Below are positions 44,013 to 51,804 of a stretch of DNA of 64,000 bases, one piece after another. The translations under genes and the position numbers were made by a program. Source of the DNA: Actinomycetota bacterium (lineage in GTDB: Bacteria > Actinomycetota > Acidimicrobiia > Acidimicrobiales > Palsa-688); assembly GCA_021323695.1 (NCBI GenBank), contig JAJPKN010000072.1:1-64000 (forward strand), written 5' to 3'. Each line of letters opens with the position of its first letter. Position 1 is the first letter of the stretch. A model generated the notes under the pieces. It was given only the letters and a program-made list of their open reading frames with translations, was not told where the DNA came from and made no database searches.

Positions 44013-44198
44013 CTACTTGGCCCTGAGCAGCCGTTCGAGCTTGCGGTGGGCGGCCCCGAGGGCCCGCTCGACTTCCATCAGCTCGGCGCCGTAGCGGTCA
44101 TCGTCGGCCGGCGTCAGCTCAGCCAGTATGCGGCTGACCCGTTTGGACAGTTCGCCCAGGGTGGTAGAGACGGCGGCCAGTTCGGCGCCCACGGTCAT
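44013..44198 (-). CDS. Small helical protein of unknown function
   Basis: A 61-residue frame from ATG 44198: MTVGAELAAVSTTLGELSKR and following, ending EVERALGAAHRKLERLLRAK. It is entirely heptad-like and charged, so probably a helical hairpin. It is divergent from hisD. I do not recognise a family. A TTG at 44234 is a weaker start. Confidence 0.55.
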   Translation of the reverse strand: MTVGAELAAVSTTLGELSKRVSRILAELTPADDDRYGAELMEVERALGAAHRKLERLLRAK

Positions 44199-44256
44199 GG
44201 GGCCAGCCTGCCGGGCCCGGCCGTGGCCCGGCAACCCAGCTGCACCAGGCCCTCGC

Positions 44257-44262
44257 TAGCAT
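44257..44262 (+). promoter_or_regulatory. -10 box TAGCAT for the his operon
   Basis: It lies 7 nt before the hisD ATG 44270. With no leader RNA there is no room for a His attenuator or T-box. Confidence 0.6.
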
Positions 44263-44269
44263 CGTCGGC

Positions 44270-45586
44270 ATGGCACTGCTCCGGCGTTTGGACCTGCGCG
44301 GCGTCTCGGGCGGCTACAGCCGCCTGCTCCCGGCGCCCGAGCTGGCAGGTGACGGGCCGGTGGACGCAGTGCGGGGCATCCTGGCCGAGGTCCAAGCCGG
44401 GGGCGACGCCGCTCTCATCCGGCTGAGCGAGCGCTTTGACGGGGTGGTGCCCGCGTCCTTGAGGGTGCAGGCGGGCGAGCTGGCCGCGGCGCTGGCAGCT
44501 GTGCCCGAGCAACTGCGGTCCGCGCTCGGCCATGCGGCCCAGGCGGTGAGGGAGTTCCACGAAGCCGAGCGCCGGGCGCACCAGCCCTTCGAGAGCGTTT
44601 CGGCCGCGGGCATCGTGAGCCGTGAGGTCCTGGTGCCGGTGGGCCGGGTGGGCTGCTACGTGCCCGGGGGGAAGGCCCCGCTGGCCTCCAGCCTGCTCAT
44701 GACCGCCATCCCGGCCCAGGTTGCCGGCGTAAGGGAGGTGGCCGTGTGCTCCCCTCCCGGCCAGGACGGCCACGTCGCGACCGCGGTGCTGGCAGCCGCG
44801 GCGGTGGCCGGCGTGGAGGAGGTCTACGCCCTGGGTGGTGCCCAGGCCGTGGCCGCGCTGGCCTACGGTACCGAGACCGTCCGCCCAGTGGACATGGTGG
44901 TCGGCCCCGGCAACCGCTACGTGGCCACGGCCCAGCGCCTGGTGGCCGGGGCGGGCCGGGTGGGCGTGCCCTCGGCGTACGCCGGGCCGTCGGAGGTCGT
45001 GGTCGTGGCCGACGCCAGCGCGGTGGTCGAGCACGCCGCCTTGGACCTTGTCGTGCAGGCGGAGCACGGGCCCGACGGCTTGGCTTGGCTGGTGAGCTGG
45101 CAGGAGCCGGTGGCTGCGGCCATCGAAGCCGAGGTGGACCGCATCGCGGCCGGGTCGCCCCGAAGCCAGGAGGTGGTGGCTACCTTGCGCCAGGGTGGCT
45201 GGTCGGTCCTGGTCGATGGCCCCCAGGAGGCCATGGCCGTCTGCAACGTGGTGGCGCCCGAGCACCTGGAGCTGATGGTCTCCGACCCCGAGCCGCTCGT
45301 GCCCCTGGTGTCTTCAGCCGGCGCCGTCTTCTGCGGCCCCTGGGCCCCGGCCAGCCTGGGCGATTACGTGGCCGGGCCGAGCCACGTGCTGCCTACCGCC
45401 CGTAGCGCCCGTTTCTCCAGTGCCCTGGGGACGGCCGATTTCCTGAAAAGGGTGCACATCGTGGCTGCCGGCCCGGAGGCGCTGGCGGAGGTGGCTCCCC
45501 ACGTGGCTGCCCTGGCCCGAGCCGAGGGCCTGAGCGCCCACGCCGAGTCGGTGTTGCGCCGGGCCGCCAGCGTGGTGGCCCAATGA
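44270..45586 (+). CDS. hisD: Histidinol dehydrogenase
   Basis: A 438-residue enzyme of the last two steps, oxidising histidinol to histidine with NAD and zinc. GRVGCYVPGGKAPLASSLLMT, VYALGGAQAVAALAYGT, VVGPGNRYVATAQRLV, VPSAYAGPSEVVVVAD and EHGPDGLAWL are family blocks. ATG 44270 is 7 nt after TAGCAT. It opens the hisD-C-B-H-A-F operon and overlaps hisC by ATGA. Confidence 0.96.
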   Translation: MALLRRLDLRGVSGGYSRLLPAPELAGDGPVDAVRGILAEVQAGGDAALIRLSERFDGVVPASLRVQAGELAAALAAVPEQLRSALGHAAQAVREFHEAERRAHQPFESVSAAGIVSREVLVPVGRVGCYVPGGKAPLASSLLMTAIPAQVAGVREVAVCSPPGQDGHVATAVLAAAAVAGVEEVYALGGAQAVAALAYGTETVRPVDMVVGPGNRYVATAQRLVAGAGRVGVPSAYAGPSEVVVVADASAVVEHAALDLVVQAEHGPDGLAWLVSWQEPVAAAIEAEVDRIAAGSPRSQEVVATLRQGGWSVLVDGPQEAMAVCNVVAPEHLELMVSDPEPLVPLVSSAGAVFCGPWAPASLGDYVAGPSHVLPTARSARFSSALGTADFLKRVHIVAAGPEALAEVAPHVAALARAEGLSAHAESVLRRAASVVAQ

Positions 45587-46686
45587 GCCGGGCCGGGGGC
45601 GCCTCGAGCGCTTCGGGCCTGGCCCGGCCGCTGCCTGAGCCGCGCCCGGACCTGGGCCTCCGGGAGGGCTACCACTCCCCGCAGCTGCCCGCCCGGGTGC
45701 GCCTCAACACCAACGAGTCCCCTTACCCGCCACCCCCCGAGTGGCTCGAGGCCGTTGTCAGCCAGGCCCGGGACATGGCCTTCAACCGCTACCCGGACCG
45801 TTCGGCCCGGGCGTTGCGCGAGGCCCTGGCCGAGTGGCACGGCGTGCGCCCCGAGCAGGTCTTCGCCGCCAACGGCTCCAACGAGGTCCTCCAGTGCCTG
45901 TGCCTGGCCTACGGCGGCCCCGGGCGGGCAGCTGTCCTGTGGGAGCCCACCTACGCCCTGCACTCGCACATCGCGCACCTCACCGGCACGAAGGTGGTGC
46001 AGGGGCAGCGCCGAGCGGACTTCAGCCTCGACCTGGACGCCTGCCGGGAACTGGTGAGCCGGCACCGGCCGTCGCTCGTCTTTTTGTGCTCGCCCAACAA
46101 CCCCACTGGCTTGGCCGAGGCCCCTTCGACGGTGGCGGCCATCGTGGCCGGTTCAGAGGGGCTGGTGGTGGTGGACGAGGCCTACGGGCAGTTCTCGTCA
46201 TGGTCCGCCCTGGGAATGGTAGGAGACGACGTCCCCCTCGTCGTGGTCCGCACGTACTCCAAGACCTGGTCCATGGCCGGGCTGCGGCTGGGGTACGCGG
46301 TCGGCCCCACCGCCGTGGTCCAGGCCCTGGAGAGGGTGGCCCTGCCATACCATTTGGACATGCTGAAGCAGGCGGCCGGCCGCCTGGCGTTGAGGTTCTC
46401 CCGCCAGATGGACCAACGCGTGGAGGCTATCATCGCCGAGCGCGAGCGGCTGGAGGCCGGCCTGGCCGAGCTGGGTGCCCAGGTTTGGCCCTCGCAGGCC
46501 AACTTCGTGCTGTTCCGGCCTCCGGGCAGGAGCGGTGGGGACGTCTGGCAGGCCTTGGTGGACCGGTCCGTGCTGGTGAGGGACACCTCTCGGTGGCCCG
46601 GGTTGAGCGGTTGCCTGCGAGTGACCGTGGGGACGCCCGAGGAGGACGGGGTTTTCCTCGAAGCCCTGGCGGAGGTGCTGGCGTGA
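45583..46686 (+). CDS. hisC: Histidinol-phosphate aminotransferase
   Basis: A 367-residue PLP enzyme of fold type I. RLNTNESPYPPP, NGSNEVLQCLCLAYGGPG, SPNNPTGLAEAPS, VVVDEAYGQF, and RTYSKTWSMAGLRLGYAVG (PLP Lys in SKT) are present. The stop TGA overlaps the GTG of a 14-codon frame leading to hisB. Confidence 0.95.
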   Translation: MSRAGGASSASGLARPLPEPRPDLGLREGYHSPQLPARVRLNTNESPYPPPPEWLEAVVSQARDMAFNRYPDRSARALREALAEWHGVRPEQVFAANGSNEVLQCLCLAYGGPGRAAVLWEPTYALHSHIAHLTGTKVVQGQRRADFSLDLDACRELVSRHRPSLVFLCSPNNPTGLAEAPSTVAAIVAGSEGLVVVDEAYGQFSSWSALGMVGDDVPLVVVRTYSKTWSMAGLRLGYAVGPTAVVQALERVALPYHLDMLKQAAGRLALRFSRQMDQRVEAIIAERERLEAGLAELGAQVWPSQANFVLFRPPGRSGGDVWQALVDRSVLVRDTSRWPGLSGCLRVTVGTPEEDGVFLEALAEVLA

Positions 46687-46727
46687 GGGCGGAGGTTAGC
46701 GGAGCGAGGCTGGAGGTGCTGGGGTGA
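46683..46727 (+). other. Bridging mini-ORF between hisC and hisB
   Basis: A 14-codon frame plus stop. Its GTG overlaps the hisC stop (GTGA 46683-46686) and its TGA overlaps the hisB GTG (46724-46727). GGAGGTGCTGG(C/G)GTGAG occurs at both ends (46671-46687 and 46712-46728, 41-bp offset), so the second ribosome site and start look like a duplicate of the first. Confidence 0.5.
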
Positions 46728-47320
46728 GCGAGCGGGTTGCCAGCCGGGAAAGGTCAACCAAGGAGACATCGGTCGCGGTGTCCCTGCAGGTGGACGGCTC
46801 CGGGCGGGCCGAGGTGGCCACGGGCCTGCCGTTCTTCGACCACATGCTGGCCCAGTTGGGCCGCCACGCCGGCTTCGACATGACGGTGAAGGCTCAAGGT
46901 GACCTGGCCGTGGACGCCCACCACACTGTCGAGGACGTGGGCATCGTGCTGGGCGAGGCCCTGCGCGAGGCCCTGGCCGGCAAGGTCGGCGTGCGCCGCT
47001 TCGGGTCGGTGGCCGTGCCTTTGGACGAGGCCCTGGTGGAGGTGGCCCTGGACCTGTCCGGGCGGCCCTACCTGGCCTACGAGGTGGACCTGGGCCCTGA
47101 GCCTTTCCCCTTGGGCACACCACCGTTCGACCCCCAGTTGGCCGAGGAGTTCTGGCGGGCCTTTAGCACCTCGGCCGGGGTCACCCTTCACGTGCGCCTG
47201 CGCAGCGGCCGCAACGTCCACCACATCTTGGAGGCCTGCTTCAAAGCAGTCGCCCGGGCGCTGCGTGACGCAGTGAAGGTCGAAGGCGCCGAGGTGCCGT
47301 CGACCAAGGGAGCCTTGTGA
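46724..47320 (+). CDS. hisB: Imidazoleglycerol-phosphate dehydratase
   Basis: A 198-residue dehydratase using two Mn ions. GLPFFDHMLAQLGRHAGFD, DAHHTVEDVGIVLGEAL, and VHHILEACFKAVARAL hold the His/Glu metal ligands; the monofunctional length fits. GTG 46724 has GGAGG 7 nt upstream. The stop overlaps the hisH start (GTGA). Confidence 0.95.
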   Translation: MSERVASRERSTKETSVAVSLQVDGSGRAEVATGLPFFDHMLAQLGRHAGFDMTVKAQGDLAVDAHHTVEDVGIVLGEALREALAGKVGVRRFGSVAVPLDEALVEVALDLSGRPYLAYEVDLGPEPFPLGTPPFDPQLAEEFWRAFSTSAGVTLHVRLRSGRNVHHILEACFKAVARALRDAVKVEGAEVPSTKGAL

Positions 47321-47949
47321 GGCCGTTCATAGCCGTCGTGGACTACGGTATCGGCAACCTGCGCTCGGCCGAGAAGGCCTTGTGCCGGGCGGGTGCCGAC
47401 GCCCGGCTGGTGCGCTCGGGCCGCGAGCTGGGGCAAGCCGATGGCGTGGTACTGCCCGGGGTGGGGCACTTTGGCCGCTGCAGCCAAGCTCTGCAGGAAA
47501 GCGGGCTCTGGGCCCCCACCTTGGACGCGGCTCGCTCTGGGCGGCCCTTCTTGGGCATCTGTGTGGGCATGCAGCTGCTTTACGAAGGCTCGGACGAGTC
47601 GCCCGGGTCGGCCGGGCTCGGCATCTTCGGGGGCAAGGTGGCACCCCTGGCCGACAGCGTGCGCCGTCCCCAGATGCAGTGGAACCTTCTGCAGGTTGCC
47701 CGGCCCGTGGACGCGCCGTCGGGGCCCAGCCGGTTGCTCCGCGGCTTCGAGGCCGGTGCCTGGGTGTACTTCGTCCACTCCTATGCGCCCCCCGTAGGCC
47801 CCGAGACGGTGGCTACCTGCGACTACGGGGGGACGGTGGCGGCCGCCGCCGAGGACGGCAACGTCTGGGCTACGCAGTTCCACCCGGAGAAGTCCTCCAA
47901 GGTGGGCTTGGGGATCCTGGCCAACTTCGTCGCCGCCTGCGCCGGCTGA
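47317..47949 (+). CDS. hisH: Imidazole glycerol phosphate synthase, glutaminase subunit
   Basis: A 210-residue class I glutaminase that feeds ammonia to HisF. VDYGIGNLRSAEKAL, GVGHFG, FLGICVGMQLLYEGSDES (nucleophile Cys in GICVG), and ATQFHPEKSSKVGLGIL with catalytic His and Glu are present. The start GTG overlaps the hisB stop. Confidence 0.95.
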   Translation: MRPFIAVVDYGIGNLRSAEKALCRAGADARLVRSGRELGQADGVVLPGVGHFGRCSQALQESGLWAPTLDAARSGRPFLGICVGMQLLYEGSDESPGSAGLGIFGGKVAPLADSVRRPQMQWNLLQVARPVDAPSGPSRLLRGFEAGAWVYFVHSYAPPVGPETVATCDYGGTVAAAAEDGNVWATQFHPEKSSKVGLGILANFVAACAG

Positions 47950-47952
47950 GCG

Positions 47953-48780
47953 ATGGACCTGTACGCGGCCATAGATCTGCGTGATGGGCGGTGCGTACGG
48001 CTGGCCGCGGGTGACTTTGCCCGCGTGACTGTGTACGGCACCGACCCCCTGGCCCGAGCGCGTGCCTTTGAAGCAGCCGGGGCGCACTGGGTCCACGTGG
48101 TGGACCTGGACGCGGCCCGCACCGGAGAGCCGGCCAACCGGCCGATCGTGGCCGCCATTGCCGCCGCGGTGAAGGTCCCTGTGCAGGCCGGGGGCGGGGC
48201 TCGCACTGAACAGGACGTTGAAGCCCTCTTGGCGGCCGGCGTGGCCCGGGTCGTCGTGGGCACGGCGGCCATAACCCAACCTGGTTTCCTGGCTCACCTG
48301 GCACAGCGCTGGCCGGGGAAGGTGGCGGCGGGGGTGGACCACCGGGAGGGCGAGGTGCGCATAAAGGGCTGGGAAGAAGGAGCGGGCCGCTCGGTGGTCG
48401 ACGTTGTGGGCGAACTGGCCCGGGCCGGCGCGGCCGCCGTCATCGTCACCGAGATCGCTCGGGACGGGCTCATGACCGGCCCGGACATCGCCGGTTACCG
48501 TGAGCTGCTGGAGGCCTGCCCCGTACCGCTGATAGCCAGCGGGGGGGTGGGCTCGCTGGACGACCTGCGCCGGCTGGCCCGCCTCGAGGCGGGAGGGCGG
48601 CGGCTGGCCGGGGTGATCGTGGGCCGGGCCATATACGAGGGCCGTTTCCGGGTAGCCGAGGCGGTGGCTGCCTGCCGAGGGGTGCCGGTCGGGGGCAGCG
48701 GCCCGGGCCCATCGTCCTCCGGGCCTGGCACCGGGACTGGGTTTGGGACTGGCACCGGCACGGGGCGGGAGGCGCCATGA
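47953..48780 (+). CDS. hisA: ProFAR isomerase HisA
   Basis: A 275-residue (beta-alpha)8 isomerase. YAAIDLRDGRCVRLAAGDF (catalytic Asp), HVVDLDAARTG, VQAGGGARTEQDVEALL, VTEIARDGLMTGPDI and [13 protein letters not shown] are present. In some actinobacteria this enzyme (PriA) also does the Trp isomerisation; trpF is not visible here, so PriA activity is possible but unproven. A Gly/Thr-rich tail of ~30 residues (TGTGFGTGTGTG) ends it. Its stop overlaps the first ATG of the hisF leader repeats. Confidence 0.93.
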   Translation: MDLYAAIDLRDGRCVRLAAGDFARVTVYGTDPLARARAFEAAGAHWVHVVDLDAARTGEPANRPIVAAIAAAVKVPVQAGGGARTEQDVEALLAAGVARVVVGTAAITQPGFLAHLAQRWPGKVAAGVDHREGEVRIKGWEEGAGRSVVDVVGELARAGAAAVIVTEIARDGLMTGPDIAGYRELLEACPVPLIASGGVGSLDDLRRLARLEAGGRRLAGVIVGRAIYEGRFRVAEAVAACRGVPVGGSGPGPSSSGPGTGTGFGTGTGTGREAP

Positions 48781-48877
48781 GAGCGGTCCGGCCATGAGAG
48801 CGGTCCGGCCATGAGAGCGGTCCGGCCATGAGAGCGGTCCGGCCATGAGAGCGGTCCGGCCATGAGAGCGGTCCGGG
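48776..48877 (+). repeat. 17-bp tandem repeat between hisA and hisF: chain of MRAVRP mini-ORFs
   Basis: Six copies of CATGAGAGCGGTCCGGC (the last ends in G) occur head to tail with no mismatch. Each starts an ATG (48777, 48794, 48811, 48828, 48845, and hisF 48862). The first five read ATG AGA GCG GTC CGG CCA TGA, six residues, and each TGA overlaps the next ATG as ATGA. The first ATG overlaps the hisA stop. The period is 21-nt ORF minus 4-nt overlap. No ribosome site lies in the unit. Confidence 0.95.
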
Positions 48878-49662
48878 TGGTCCCCTGCTTGGACGTGGAC
48901 CGTGGCCGGGTCGTGAAAGGCGTGCGCTTCGCGGGCTTGCGCGACGCGGGCGACCCGGTCGAGCTGGCCGAGCGCTATGACCAGGAGGGGGCCGACGAGC
49001 TGGTGTTCTACGACATAACCGCCTCGGCCGAGGGCCGAGGCACCATGCTGGACGTCGTGGCCCGCACCGCCGAGCGGGTGTTCATACCTCTCACGGTCGG
49101 AGGTGGGGTCAGGGCCCTGGAGGACGCCCGGGAGCTCTTGCGGCTGGGTGCCGACAAGGTGAGCGTCAACTCGGCTGCTGTTGCCCGACCGGAGCTGGTG
49201 CGGGAGATATCGGGCACCTTCGGGTCCCAGTGCACGGTGGTGGGCATCGACGTGCGCCGCCGGGGGACGTCATGGGAGGTGTACACCCACGGGGGGCGTA
49301 CCGCCACCGGCCTGGACGCCTTGGCCTGGGCCGTGCGCTGCGAGCAGCTGGGCGCGGGTGAGCTGGTGCTGAACTCCATGGACCAAGACGGGACCCGCCA
49401 GGGCTACGACATCGACCTGGTCCGAAGGGTGGTCGAGGCCACCAGCATCCCCGTCGTGGCCAGCGGCGGTGTGGGCAGCCTCCGCCACCTGGTCGACGGG
49501 GCGGTCAAGGCCAATGCGGACGCCGTGCTGGCGGCTTCGATCTTCCACTTCGGGGAAGCCACCATCGCCCAGGCCAAGGCCGCGCTGGCGGCGGCAGGCG
49601 TCACCGTGCGGCCGGTCGGGCCAGCACTGGGTGAGTCGAAGTTGGCCCCCGCGGCGCGCTAG
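48862..49662 (+). CDS. hisF: Imidazole glycerol phosphate synthase, cyclase subunit
   Basis: A 266-residue barrel that makes IGP and AICAR with ammonia from His[19 protein letters not shown] (catalytic Asp), [61 protein letters not shown] and [12 protein letters not shown] are conserved. Its first five codons ATG AGA GCG GTC CGG are the same as in each upstream repeat unit. The stop TAG overlaps the TAGCTT box of the next gene. Confidence 0.96.
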   Translation: MRAVRVVPCLDVDRGRVVKGVRFAGLRDAGDPVELAERYDQEGADELVFYDITASAEGRGTMLDVVARTAERVFIPLTVGGGVRALEDARELLRLGADKVSVNSAAVARPELVREISGTFGSQCTVVGIDVRRRGTSWEVYTHGGRTATGLDALAWAVRCEQLGAGELVLNSMDQDGTRQGYDIDLVRRVVEATSIPVVASGGVGSLRHLVDGAVKANADAVLAASIFHFGEATIAQAKAALAAAGVTVRPVGPALGESKLAPAAR

Positions 49663-49665
49663 CTT
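49660..49665 (+). promoter_or_regulatory. -10 box TAGCTT for the GroES-like gene
   Basis: It lies 7 nt before ATG 49673; its first three bases are the hisF stop codon. Confidence 0.45.
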
Positions 49666-49672
49666 GCCGAGG

Positions 49673-50029
49673 ATGGCCCCTAATGGCCCGGCCGGGCCCT
49701 CCGGCTCCTCAGGCGAGACCAAACAGGCGATCCAAATGATGACCGACCGCTTGCTCGTCCAGGTCCCGCGGTCCGAAGGCGAACGCAAGTCCAAATCAGG
49801 GATCCTGATCCCCGCCACGGCGGAGGTCCCCCGGCGCCTGACCTGGGCAGAGGTGGTGGCCACCGGCCCTCACGTCCGTTCCATCAAGCCGGGGGACCAG
49901 GTGCTGTTCAACCCCGAGGACCGCTTCGAGGTGGAGGTCCAGGGCGAGAACTACCTCATCTTGCGCGAACGCGACATACACGCCGTAGCCGCCGAACGCG
50001 TAACTGACGGTACCGGGCTGTACCTGTAA
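49673..50029 (+). CDS. GroES-family co-chaperone-like protein
   Basis: A 118-residue protein. After a ~20-residue Gly/Ser/Pro-rich lead, MTDRLLVQVPR, GILIPATAEVPR and WAEVVATGPHVRSIKPGDQVLF plus NYLILRERDIHAV follow the GroES strand pattern, including the mobile-loop region (about 35-48). It is diverged: the loop has RSEGERKSKSGIL, and no groEL is nearby. ATG 49673 is 7 nt after TAGCTT. Confidence 0.7.
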   Translation: MAPNGPAGPSGSSGETKQAIQMMTDRLLVQVPRSEGERKSKSGILIPATAEVPRRLTWAEVVATGPHVRSIKPGDQVLFNPEDRFEVEVQGENYLILRERDIHAVAAERVTDGTGLYL

Positions 50030-50199
50030 AGCCCCTGGTGGGGCGCGCCTTCACATAACCCTCATAGTTCGCGCACAGCGAGACGACGGCCCTCGACGAT
50101 ACCGGTAGAGGCACCGGGCCGATGGAGGTACCGGGCAGGGTTTTGGGGCTCCCGGCAATGCCGGCCAGGCATCTGGGGGCAAGGACAAGGAGGACTGAG

Positions 50200-50532
50200 G
50201 TGACCATCGGGGCCACGCAGCTCGCAGTTTTCGGTCTGGCCCTCTTCGTGCTGGGCACCGTCGGCGGGATGAAAGTAGTCGCCAAGGCCGGGTACCCGGC
50301 TTGGTTGGCCGCTTTGTTCGCCATACCTGGGGTGGACCTGGTCATCTTGATGGTGATCGCGTTCTCCAAGTGGCCCGTGCAGCGGCGCCTGGAGCAGGTC
50401 CAGCGGGTGCCGGCCACGGCCGGGGCCAACTGGGCAGCCGCGCCCGAGCCTGCTGGTGCGGCTCTGGGCACATCGTGGGGTTGGTCGCCGGCGTTCCGGC
50501 GTTCCTGGGACCCGATCAAAGCCGGGCGCTGA
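50200..50532 (+). CDS. Small membrane protein
   Basis: A 110-residue protein with two transmembrane helices (about 6-24 and 35-54; LAVFGLALFVLGTVGG, LAALFAIPGVDLVILMVIAF) and a soluble C-terminus with a Trp-rich end. GTG 50200 is supported by AAGGAGG 7 nt upstream. KAGYPAWLAALFAIP is reminiscent of small actinobacterial membrane proteins; the function is unknown. Confidence 0.65.
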   Translation: MTIGATQLAVFGLALFVLGTVGGMKVVAKAGYPAWLAALFAIPGVDLVILMVIAFSKWPVQRRLEQVQRVPATAGANWAAAPEPAGAALGTSWGWSPAFRRSWDPIKAGR

Positions 50533-50613
50533 CGGGGCGGGAGGCTCGGGCCGCCGCGCCCGCGCGCCCTCCTGAGTGCGTGCTTGGGTTGGCCATGTCG
50601 CACGCACCCTGCC

Positions 50614-50619
50614 TACGCT
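50614..50619 (+). promoter_or_regulatory. -10 box TACGCT for the epimerase-like gene
   Basis: It lies 7 nt before ATG 50627 and decides this start. Confidence 0.5.
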
Positions 50620-50626
50620 GCTGGCG

Positions 50627-51688
50627 ATGAGCGTGCTTGAGGGCGGCTACGACCGTCTGCAGCTGGCCGAGCGCAGCGGCGACCCCCATGTTGTGGGAGG
50701 GGTGCGTGCCGTTGTGCTCGATGACGGTGCCGAGCGGGGCATACGTGTCCTCGAGTTCCGCACCGGGGGCGGCCTGCGCTTCGAAGTGCTGGTGGACCGG
50801 GCCATGGACATCGGGGTGGCCGAGCTCGACGACTTGAGCTTCGGTTGGCGGTCGGCGACCGGCTTCCGCCACCCGGGCCTCCACCACGAAGGCGACGAGA
50901 ACGGCCTGGCCTGGCTGCGCAGCATGTCCGGGCTGCTGGTGACCGGTGGGCTCGACCACACCCTGGCGCCGGGGGAGTTCGACGCATCGCAGTACCGCTA
51001 CCCCCGCAAGGCCACCGTCCGCCACGGCCTGCACGGCCGGGTCGCCAACCTGCCGGCTCGCCTGGGTGGGTACGGGGAGAGCTGGGTGGGGGACCGGGCC
51101 GTGCTGTGGGCTGAGGGCGAGGTCCGCCAAGCGGCCGTGTTCGGGGAGCACCTGTTGCTGCGCCGGCGCATCGAGGCTGACTTGGGGGGCACCGAGGTAC
51201 GCCTGACGGACGTGGTGGTGAACACAGGTTTCGACCCCACGCCCCACATGTTGCTGTACCACTGCGACCTCGGGTGGCCGTTGCTGGACGAGGGGACGAC
51301 GTTTGAGGCCAAGGTATCTTCCACTCGCTGGGAGAGCCCCAGCGTCAAGGCCCAGGGTGCCTCCCACCTGCGCTTTGGCCCGCCAGTCGTCGGCTTCGAG
51401 GAGCAGGTCTACGAGCACGAGCTGGCCCCTGAGGCCGACGGCAGGGCGAGGGCCAGGCTCCTGAACGCCAAGATCGGCCGTGGCTTCGAGCTCGACTACG
51501 ACCCCGCCGAGTTCCCTCACTTCTTCGAATGGGTGAACCTGCGCGCCGGCGACTACGTGGTGGGCCTGGAGCCGTCCACTCATGGTATTGAAGGAGAGGC
51601 AGCGGCGCGCCGGGACGGGGCCCTCACCTGGCTCGGGCACGGCGACGAGCGCAGCTACCACACCACCATGCGGTTCCTGCGCCTATAA
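50627..51688 (+). CDS. Aldose 1-epimerase-like protein (DUF4432-type)
   Basis: A 353-residue all-beta galactose-mutarotase-like protein. VLVDRAMDIG, HHEGDENGLAWLRSMSGLLVTGGLD (within it HHEGDEN), HGLHGRVANLPA, DVVVNTGFDPTPHMLLYHCDLGWPLL (within it YHCDLG) and VGLEPSTHG with a late His/Glu-like set fit the DUF4432 branch. The natural sugar is unknown. ATG 50627 is 7 nt after TACGCT. The stop region CGCCTATAAGAG is tandemly repeated (51680-51703). Confidence 0.75.
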   Translation: MSVLEGGYDRLQLAERSGDPHVVGGVRAVVLDDGAERGIRVLEFRTGGGLRFEVLVDRAMDIGVAELDDLSFGWRSATGFRHPGLHHEGDENGLAWLRSMSGLLVTGGLDHTLAPGEFDASQYRYPRKATVRHGLHGRVANLPARLGGYGESWVGDRAVLWAEGEVRQAAVFGEHLLLRRRIEADLGGTEVRLTDVVVNTGFDPTPHMLLYHCDLGWPLLDEGTTFEAKVSSTRWESPSVKAQGASHLRFGPPVVGFEEQVYEHELAPEADGRARARLLNAKIGRGFELDYDPAEFPHFFEWVNLRAGDYVVGLEPSTHGIEGEAAARRDGALTWLGHGDERSYHTTMRFLRL

Positions 51689-51804
51689 GAGCGCCTATAA
51701 GAGGCGGACGGCCCGGCTGCCTCGGGTGCCTTGGGGCCGGTAGGGTGGCCGGGCGGTCAGGTGGCCCGGCAGCTGCGCCTATGAGAAGCGGGTGGCTGGG
51801 CCGG

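Noticed and set aside
48776-48862. Histidine attenuator or leader peptide
   Set aside because: The encoded peptide MRAVRP has no His codon, there is no terminator/antiterminator structure, and it lies inside the operon.
48776-48877. CRISPR array
   Set aside because: The repeats are contiguous 17-mers without spacers, and each carries start and stop codons; no cas genes are present.
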